64,000 bases of DNA. Source: Deltaproteobacteria bacterium (lineage in GTDB: Bacteria; Desulfobacterota; Syntrophia; Syntrophales; JAFGHS01). The translations under genes and the position numbers were made by a program. Below are positions 33,582 to 39,372 of the stretch, in pieces. Below the pieces are notes generated by a model, which saw only the letters and a program-made list of their open reading frames with translations, was not told the DNA's origin and made no database searches. Each line of letters begins with the position of its first letter. Within the stretch, counting starts at the first letter, position 1. The stretch is from the NCBI GenBank assembly GCA_016930075.1, contig JAFGHS010000075.1:1-64000 (forward strand), read 5' to 3'.

Positions 33582-34619
33582 ATGAAGGTTTTAGTAACCG
33601 GCGGGTGTGGATTTCTGGGATCGCATGTCTGTGAATTTTACATAAAAAAGGGTGCCGCGGTCATTGCTTACGATAATATGACCAAGCATGAATTGAAAAG
33701 GACCGGCCTGGCAACGGAAGAAGCTCGCGATTTTAACTGGAACTTCCTGAAGGGCCTCGGCGTTAAACTTGTGAAGGCCGATATACGGAATTACGAGGAG
33801 CTTCTGGATCATGCAAGTGGTTGCGATTACATGATTCATACCGCCGCCCAGCCGGCCATGACGATCAGCTGGGAGGACCCCCGGCTCGACATTACAACCA
33901 ATATTATGGGGACATTTAATGTTCTTGAAGCGGCCCGTAAATTGAAAATACCGGTTGTCAGTTGTGCCACAATCCATGTTTACGGAAACAAGATCAACGA
34001 GGAACTCGAGGAAGAAAAAACCAGATACACAAGAAAACCTCAGGGCATCAACGAAACATATCCGATCCTTGGCGGTTCCCTCTCGCCTTTGCATGGTTCA
34101 AAAGCGGCGTTAGACATCTATACAAAGGTCTATATCGACACTTACCAACTGGAAGCGGCAAGCTTTCGTTTGACGGGAATTTACGGCACGCGGCAGTTCG
34201 GCGGCGAGGATCACGGCTGGGTGGCGAATTTTGCCATTCGGGCGGTTTTGAATTGGCCGCTCACGGTTTTTGGCACGGGCAAGCAGATTCGCGACATCAT
34301 TTATGCGACGGATATCTGCGAGGCCTTTGACGCGTTTTACAAATCAAGAAAACCGGGCATTTACAACATCGGAGGCGGATTAAAAACCGCCATATCCCTG
34401 CTGGAGTGCATCGATCTGATCGGAGAAATAAACGGCCGGCAACCCGATGTTCAATTTGCCCCCGACCGTTATGCCGACCTTCGGTATTTTATCTGCGACA
34501 TCACCAAGGCGCAAAAGGAACTTGCCTGGGAGCCGAAAATTCTTCCCCGGGAGGGCGTCTCAACGCTGATCGACTGGATCAAGGATAACCGCAACATTCT
34601 CGCGACGAAAGAAGGGTAA
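33582..34619 (+). CDS. CDP-paratose 2-epimerase-like SDR with altered active site
   Basis: This 345-residue extended SDR has the NAD loop TGGCGFLGSH (about 6-15), the DYMIHTAAQPA segment and the donor-site region RLTGIYGTRQFGGEDHGWV, which resembles CDP-tyvelose/paratose 2-epimerases. Then follow FGTGKQIRDIIYATDICEAF and a C-terminal WEPKILPREGV. The catalytic YxxxK position reads L-H-G-S-K (in SPLHGSKAALD), so the usual Tyr is absent; the upstream Ser/Thr site is CATIHVYG. Whether it is still catalytic is uncertain. The gene starts after gaggtgaaaa, and is followed by a nucleotidyltransferase and two GT2 genes, as in a sugar-nucleotide module. Confidence 0.78.
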   Translation: MKVLVTGGCGFLGSHVCEFYIKKGAAVIAYDNMTKHELKRTGLATEEARDFNWNFLKGLGVKLVKADIRNYEELLDHASGCDYMIHTAAQPAMTISWEDPRLDITTNIMGTFNVLEAARKLKIPVVSCATIHVYGNKINEELEEEKTRYTRKPQGINETYPILGGSLSPLHGSKAALDIYTKVYIDTYQLEAASFRLTGIYGTRQFGGEDHGWVANFAIRAVLNWPLTVFGTGKQIRDIIYATDICEAFDAFYKSRKPGIYNIGGGLKTAISLLECIDLIGEINGRQPDVQFAPDRYADLRYFICDITKAQKELAWEPKILPREGVSTLIDWIKDNRNILATKEG

Positions 34620-34624
34620 TGCCA

Positions 34625-35350
34625 ATGAAAGCACTCGTCCTGGCCGGCGGCAGAGGAAACAGACTCAACGAACTTTCAGCAGAGCTCAATAAGTGTATGA
34701 TCCAGGTGCGGGGAAAACACCTGATTGAGTACAATCTGGATTGCGCCGTTGATGTTGGTGTAGAGGAAATCGTCATCGTTGTCGGATACAAGGCGGAAAT
34801 GATCATCAATTTCCTGGGGAACAGCTATAAAGGAAAAGCCATTAAATACGTCATCCAAAGTGAGCAAAAGGGGCTTGTCCATGCGATTGAATGTGCTCAA
34901 AAAACGGTTAACGGGGCCGACTTCTTTCTCATGCTCGGCGATGAGATGCTTTTCAATCCAAAGCATCAAAACATGGTTCGGGAATTCAAACAGAAAAATG
35001 ACATTTTTGGAATCTGCGGGATTGTAAAAGTAGCCGACAGAAATCAGATAAAAAAAACGTATACCCTGATCCAGGGACCTGAAAATGACATCTACCGCTT
35101 AATCGAAAAACCGAGGCATCCCTTAAACGACTATCAAGGCACCGGTCATTGCTTATTTCGCAATGGAATATATAACTATATCCCGTACACGCCCATTCAT
35201 CATGAAAGAAACGAGAAAGAACTTCCCGATCTTATTCAGTGTGCCATCGATGATGCCATGTCTATAAAATCTTTTCTGATTTGCGACAAATATACGAATG
35301 TGAACTCCCGTGAAGATATACAAATGGCCGAGGGCTTTTTTGATGATTAA
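34625..35350 (+). CDS. Sugar-phosphate nucleotidylyltransferase
   Basis: This 241-residue enzyme of the NTP_transferase family makes an NDP-sugar from a sugar phosphate and an NTP. It has the signature LVLAGGRGNRLNEL near the start (the GxGxR nucleotide loop), the LNKCMIQVRGKHLIEYNL segment, the metal-binding Asp in LMLGDEMLF (about 103) and a C-terminal IEKPRHPLNDYQGTGHCLF. ATG 34625 is taken because gaaggg lies eight bases upstream; an ATG at 34619 overlaps the previous stop. The base and sugar are not clear from sequence. Confidence 0.83.
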   Translation: MKALVLAGGRGNRLNELSAELNKCMIQVRGKHLIEYNLDCAVDVGVEEIVIVVGYKAEMIINFLGNSYKGKAIKYVIQSEQKGLVHAIECAQKTVNGADFFLMLGDEMLFNPKHQNMVREFKQKNDIFGICGIVKVADRNQIKKTYTLIQGPENDIYRLIEKPRHPLNDYQGTGHCLFRNGIYNYIPYTPIHHERNEKELPDLIQCAIDDAMSIKSFLICDKYTNVNSREDIQMAEGFFDD

Positions 35351-36062
35351 GCATCTTGTCGTCATTCCGGCCCATAATGAGGAAGAAACGATCTATGAAG
35401 TCGTCACACGATCCTTGCAATATGCCGACGTTTCCGTAACCGATGACGGCAGCCTTGACCAGACGGCGGACATCCTTAAATCCATTGAGGCGGAGTGCCG
35501 TCAGGGGAAGCGCCCCAACAATCTTCATATTATCCAGCATCTCAACGCTACTCACATTCCTCAAGGCATACAGGATGGTTTGATATATGCCGTTGCCGCC
35601 GATTATGACTTCATCGTTACGATGGATGCCGGGCTTTCACACGACCCCGATGCCCTTCCCGCATTTCTTAATCATGACCAGCATATCGACGTTGTAATCG
35701 GCAGCAGAAGAAAGACACAGAATGTGCCTTTATATAGAAGGGCGATCAGCCTCACGGCGGCGGCGGTCGTGAATTATGCCCTGAGCGGTTCCTATTTTGA
35801 CTTATCCGGTCCCGGCATCAGGGACTGTACAAGCGGATACCGGCGTTATAGTCAAAGGGCTGCCGGGCTTATTGCCAAAACCGACCTTAAATCAAAAGCT
35901 TTTGATTTCCATATGGAAGCCCTGGCTTTATGTTGCCGGGCGGGAATGACGGTTGAAGAAATTCCCATCCGCTACGTTTTTTCCAACTCATCCTTTAATG
36001 GCCGTGTTTTGAAGCAAGCGATAAAATTCGGCATGCATCTGATTTCGACAAAAAGGAGTTAA
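35343..36062 (+). CDS. DPM1-like GT2 glycosyltransferase
   Basis: This 239-residue GT2 enzyme resembles polyprenyl-phosphate mannosyltransferases. It starts with MIKHLVVIPAHNEEETIYEV, then has VTDDGSLDQT and the metal site region FIVTMDAGLSHDPDALP (about 99-115). The C-terminal part contains TSGYRRYSQ and KAFDFHMEALALCCRAG. The classical DAD is DAG here (Gly for the second Asp), an atypical variant. It has no C-terminal membrane anchor. The ATG overlaps the nucleotidyltransferase stop. It may transfer a sugar to a lipid carrier or directly to the glycan. Confidence 0.78.
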   Translation: MIKHLVVIPAHNEEETIYEVVTRSLQYADVSVTDDGSLDQTADILKSIEAECRQGKRPNNLHIIQHLNATHIPQGIQDGLIYAVAADYDFIVTMDAGLSHDPDALPAFLNHDQHIDVVIGSRRKTQNVPLYRRAISLTAAAVVNYALSGSYFDLSGPGIRDCTSGYRRYSQRAAGLIAKTDLKSKAFDFHMEALALCCRAGMTVEEIPIRYVFSNSSFNGRVLKQAIKFGMHLISTKRS

Positions 36063-36072
36063 GGAATACCCC

Positions 36073-37404
36073 ATGCCTGAAGAAGTGTCGCCCAAAGTCG
36101 CCGTTCAGATTCCTGCATGGAACCAGGCGGAAGAATTGGTAGATTGCCTCAATAGCCTCAAAGAAGTCGACTATAAGAATTTGGAAGTGGTTGTTGTCAA
36201 CAACGGCGAGGACAATACATCGGAAATTGTCAGAAGGGATTTCCCATGGGTTACCTTAATTGAAGACGGCATCGATCTGGGGTTTTGCAGGGCCAACAAT
36301 ATTGGATTCCGGTATTGTCTGGAAAAACAGGTTGACTACATTTTGCTGCTGAACGGAGATACGAAGGTTTTCCCGGACACTATTTCCACGCTTCTGAAAG
36401 TCATGCAGGGCGACCCGTCCATCGCCATCGCCGGCGCAAAAAATCTCTTGATGGAAAACCCGCATTATACGTGGGGGAAATATGGCGAAGTGAAGTGGAG
36501 CCCCATGCTTGTTACGACGGCAGGCAGATTTGAACCGGATTCGACACAAAAGCAGCCTCCCAGCGATGTTGACTGGGTCATCTGCAACGGATGCTTGATC
36601 CGGGCCCATGTTCTGGAAAAAATAGGGCTTTTTGATGAGGATTACTGGATGTGCAATGAGGATGTCGAATGGTCCTACCGTGCAAGAGAAAACGGCTATC
36701 GTACGGTATATGTTGACGAGGCGGCCATTCTGCACAAGGGGAGTTCCAGCACAAATTTGAAAAACAAAAAGAAGGTATTTTCCTACGGTTATTTCCTCGG
36801 CAGAAATCCCTTTATCTTTGCAAGAAAATACGGGAAAAAACATCAGATCGTGAGGCTTTTTTTCAATGTCTACCTCGGCATGTTTATTCGCATACTCTGC
36901 CAGTTATATAAGCTTACAGAGGCAACGATAACGGAAATATACAGATCCGTCCGCGGCATTACTATCGCATATATCCGGAATATACATCCGGTGCTTGCAT
37001 CTGAGAAGGTTATCTCCAAAGGAGTCAAACGCGGCATGAAGGGGGTAAATTCGCCGGAATTCCTATATATGGAAATGCCGCATTCCCCGCAGCCCCCGGT
37101 CTCAACACCGGCAGCAGCCCCGTTGATCTTAAGAGACGGCGGTCCTTTAAAAACAAAAGCAAATACGGTTTTTAATGAACAACCGGATGGAAGTGCGGCC
37201 ATGTGGCTTATTGCGGAAAATGCCGGTGAACGCACGCAGGTCAAGTTTGGCGGCAAAAAAATAAAACCCATAGTTCATAATTCTCAAACACTGACATTAC
37301 GGGTTCCAAGAAAACTTTATTCCAAACCCGGACTTTATGAAATTCATATATTTAATCCTCAGGAAGGTGAAAAATCCAACAGTTTATTTTTTACGGTTGA
37401 TTGA
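36073..37404 (+). CDS. GT2 glycosyltransferase with C-terminal IPT/TIG-like domain
   Basis: This 443-residue protein has a GT2 core at about 1-240: KVAVQIPAWNQAEELVDCL, the VVNNGEDNTS and ILLLNGDTKVF motifs, FDEDYWMCNEDVEWSYRAREN. A hydrophobic linker lies at about 255-300. The last 95 residues (349-443) form an all-beta module ending in LYSKPGLYEIHIFNPQEG...SNSLFFTV, the pattern of IPT/TIG immunoglobulin-like domains. That module is about three quarters identical by eye to the mature lipoprotein at 38758. A paralogue without it follows 11 bases downstream. Its start follows aaggaat. It probably elongates the glycan; the Ig-like part may bind sugar or an envelope partner. Confidence 0.82.
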   Translation: MPEEVSPKVAVQIPAWNQAEELVDCLNSLKEVDYKNLEVVVVNNGEDNTSEIVRRDFPWVTLIEDGIDLGFCRANNIGFRYCLEKQVDYILLLNGDTKVFPDTISTLLKVMQGDPSIAIAGAKNLLMENPHYTWGKYGEVKWSPMLVTTAGRFEPDSTQKQPPSDVDWVICNGCLIRAHVLEKIGLFDEDYWMCNEDVEWSYRARENGYRTVYVDEAAILHKGSSSTNLKNKKKVFSYGYFLGRNPFIFARKYGKKHQIVRLFFNVYLGMFIRILCQLYKLTEATITEIYRSVRGITIAYIRNIHPVLASEKVISKGVKRGMKGVNSPEFLYMEMPHSPQPPVSTPAAAPLILRDGGPLKTKANTVFNEQPDGSAAMWLIAENAGERTQVKFGGKKIKPIVHNSQTLTLRVPRKLYSKPGLYEIHIFNPQEGEKSNSLFFTVD

Positions 37405-37415
37405 TATAACTCCCC

Positions 37416-38522
37416 ATGTCCGAAGAACTGTTTCCTAAAATTGCCGTTCAGATTCCTGCATGGAATCAGGCGGAAGAATTGATAGACTGTCTCAACAGCC
37501 TCAAAGAAGTCCGATACGAAAATCTGGAGGTGATTGTTGTCGGCAGCGGTGCGGACCATGCATCAGAAATTGTGAAAAGGGATTTCCCATGGGTTACTTT
37601 GATTGAAGAAGGCGCTGATCCGGCTTTTTGCAAGGCCAATCATATTGGATTCCGTTATTGTCTTGAAAAAAAGATGGACTACGTTTTACTGCTCAATGGA
37701 GATACAAAGGTTTTTCCGGACACCATTTCCACGCTTCTTACAGTCATGCGGGGCGATCCTTCCATCGCCATTGCCGGTGCAAAAAATATTTTAATGGAAA
37801 ATCCGGATTATCTTTGGGGAGCCTGCGGTGAGGCTAAGTGCAGCCCGCTTATGGTTGTGACGGCAGGGCGATTTGAGCGGGACGAAAAACAAAAGCATCC
37901 GCCCAAAGATGTTGACTGGATCATCTGCAACGGATGCCTTATCCGGGCGGATGTTCTTGAAAAGATCGGGCTCTTTGATGAAGAGGGTCGGATGAGCAAT
38001 GAGGATGCCGAATGGTCCTGCCGTGCAAAAGAACACGGGTATCGCACGGTATATGCGGATGAGGCGGCCGTTCTCCGCAAGGGGAGCTCCCGTGCTCATT
38101 TGACAAACAGGGGAAAGGCGTTTCCCGGCGGTTATTTTATCGGCAGAAATCCCATCCTGTTTGCGAAAAAAAGCGGGAAAAAACATCAGGTCATAAAACT
38201 GTTTTTCATGGTTTACGCCGGCCTGTTTATCCGGGTTTTTTACCAGGTATGTCAACTCACAACGGCAATGATCCTGGAAATATTCCGATCCGTCGGCAGC
38301 ATTATTATGGCATATATCCGGAATATATATCCGGCGCTGGCATCTCAAAAGGTTATCCACAGCGGGGTCAAGGATGGAATCAGAGGTGTCATTTCGCCGG
38401 AATTGATATACATAGAAATTCCCGAATCTGCGCAGCCCCCGGCATCAAAACCGGTCAAAGTTTCATTGCCCACATTCGAACAGGGCAGAAGAGTCAAATT
38501 AATGCGCTGGCTCGGATATTAA
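37416..38522 (+). CDS. GT2 glycosyltransferase, paralogue of the 36073 gene lacking the IPT domain
   Basis: This 368-residue paralogue of the gene just upstream matches it along almost the whole GT2 core and linker: KIAVQIPAWNQAEELIDCL, VLLLNGDTKVFPDTIS, CNGCLIRADVLEKIGLFDEE. The segment corresponding to YWMCNEDVEW reads GRMSNEDAEW. It parts from its sister at the Pro-rich hinge (QPPASKP) and then ends after a short unrelated tail, so the Ig-like domain is missing. Both probably act on the same glycan, either with different specificity or as a recent duplicate being altered. Confidence 0.82.
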   Translation: MSEELFPKIAVQIPAWNQAEELIDCLNSLKEVRYENLEVIVVGSGADHASEIVKRDFPWVTLIEEGADPAFCKANHIGFRYCLEKKMDYVLLLNGDTKVFPDTISTLLTVMRGDPSIAIAGAKNILMENPDYLWGACGEAKCSPLMVVTAGRFERDEKQKHPPKDVDWIICNGCLIRADVLEKIGLFDEEGRMSNEDAEWSCRAKEHGYRTVYADEAAVLRKGSSRAHLTNRGKAFPGGYFIGRNPILFAKKSGKKHQVIKLFFMVYAGLFIRVFYQVCQLTTAMILEIFRSVGSIIMAYIRNIYPALASQKVIHSGVKDGIRGVISPELIYIEIPESAQPPASKPVKVSLPTFEQGRRVKLMRWLGY

Positions 38523-38589
38523 AGAAATACTCCCCCTTTTTTTGATTTTGGGCTCCGGTTTTTTATACAGCATTTCAGGACGGTATGGT

Positions 38590-38732
38590 GAAACCTTTGA
38601 AAAACGCCTCTTTTGTCATTGCGAGCGAAGCGAAGCAATCTCATCAGTATCCAATAATTGGAGAGATTGCCACGGCGCTTCACGCCTCGCAATGACAGGA
38701 AAAACGGAAATCTAAAGCGCTCATGAAGGTCT
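38590..38732. repeat. Foldback repeat element, copy A
   Basis: It begins with gaaacctttgaaaaacg (38590-38606) and contains the palindromic core gtcattgcgag ... ctcgcaatgac (38615-38695). An inner pair is built from gaagcaatctc and gagattgcc. It agrees with copy B (39193-39325) at all but a few positions from about 38593 to 38700. The right end is less clear; aaggtctta near 38726 may be the partner of the left end. Confidence 0.8.
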
Positions 38733-38757
38733 TAAAAAATAGCGGAGGAACAGAATT

Positions 38758-39120
38758 ATGAAAGAAAGAAAGATTATTTTTATTCTTGCCGTGATGATTT
38801 TACACTTATGTTTTTTGGGTTGTAGCGACGACAAGCCCTTGGTTCTCAAGGAAGGTGGTCCTTTAAAGACGAAAGCAAATACGGTTTTTAACGTACAGCC
38901 TGACGGAAGTGCGGCCATGTGGCTCATTGTGGAAAATGCGAGTGAACGAACACACGTCATGTTCGATAAAAAAGAAATAAGGCCGGTTTTTCATAATTCC
39001 CAAAAACTGACCTTAACTGTCCCAAGGGAACTTTATTCCAAACCAGGAAGGTACGAAATATATATTTTTAATCCTCAAAATGATAATAGATCGAACAGTT
39101 TGTTTTTTACGGTTGAATAA
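38758..39120 (+). CDS. Lipoprotein made of an IPT/TIG-like domain
   Basis: This 120-residue product has a lipoprotein signal: MKERKIIFILAVMILHLCFLGC, with the lipobox LGC and the acylated Cys at residue 22, followed by SDD. Asp at +3 and Ser at +2 leave the final location uncertain. The mature part, from about residue 26, matches the last 95 residues of the GT2 protein at 36073, with shared blocks such as GGPLKTKANTVFN and QPDGSAAMWLI. It ends at the same point. A ggagga site precedes the ATG. The gene sits between two near-identical foldback elements. No enzyme motif is present; a binding role in the envelope is likely. Confidence 0.8.
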   Translation: MKERKIIFILAVMILHLCFLGCSDDKPLVLKEGGPLKTKANTVFNVQPDGSAAMWLIVENASERTHVMFDKKEIRPVFHNSQKLTLTVPRELYSKPGRYEIYIFNPQNDNRSNSLFFTVE

Positions 39121-39192
39121 TATTTGACGAAGCCGTAATGAGTAAGCCGATCCGGCGTAAACGCTTTAATAACATTGCACCACAGATAAATA

Positions 39193-39325
39193 GAGACCTT
39201 TGAAAAACGCCTCTTTTGTCATTGCGAGCGAAGCGAAGCAATCTCATAAGTATCCAATAATTGGAGAGATTGCCACGGCGCTTCGTGCCTCGCAATGACG
39301 GAAAACAGAGAAGTTCTAAGGCCTC
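39193..39325. repeat. Foldback repeat element, copy B
   Basis: It runs from gagacctttgaaaaacg (39193-39209) to cttaaggcctc-type sequence at 39317-39325. The left end and the reverse complement of the right end (gaggccttagaact) form an imperfect inverted repeat. The core gtcattgcgag/ctcgcaatgac (39218-39298) is shared with copy A. It lies 48 bases before the large gene at 39373 and after the lipoprotein gene. Confidence 0.82.
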
Positions 39326-39372
39326 AAATATGCACCGCCGTATGAGATCCGTTTGAAAGATACGATTTCGCT

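Noticed and set aside
38590-39325. CRISPR array formed by the two repeats
   Set aside because: There are only two copies, over 100 bases long, separated by a gene, and they are foldback elements rather than short spaced repeats.
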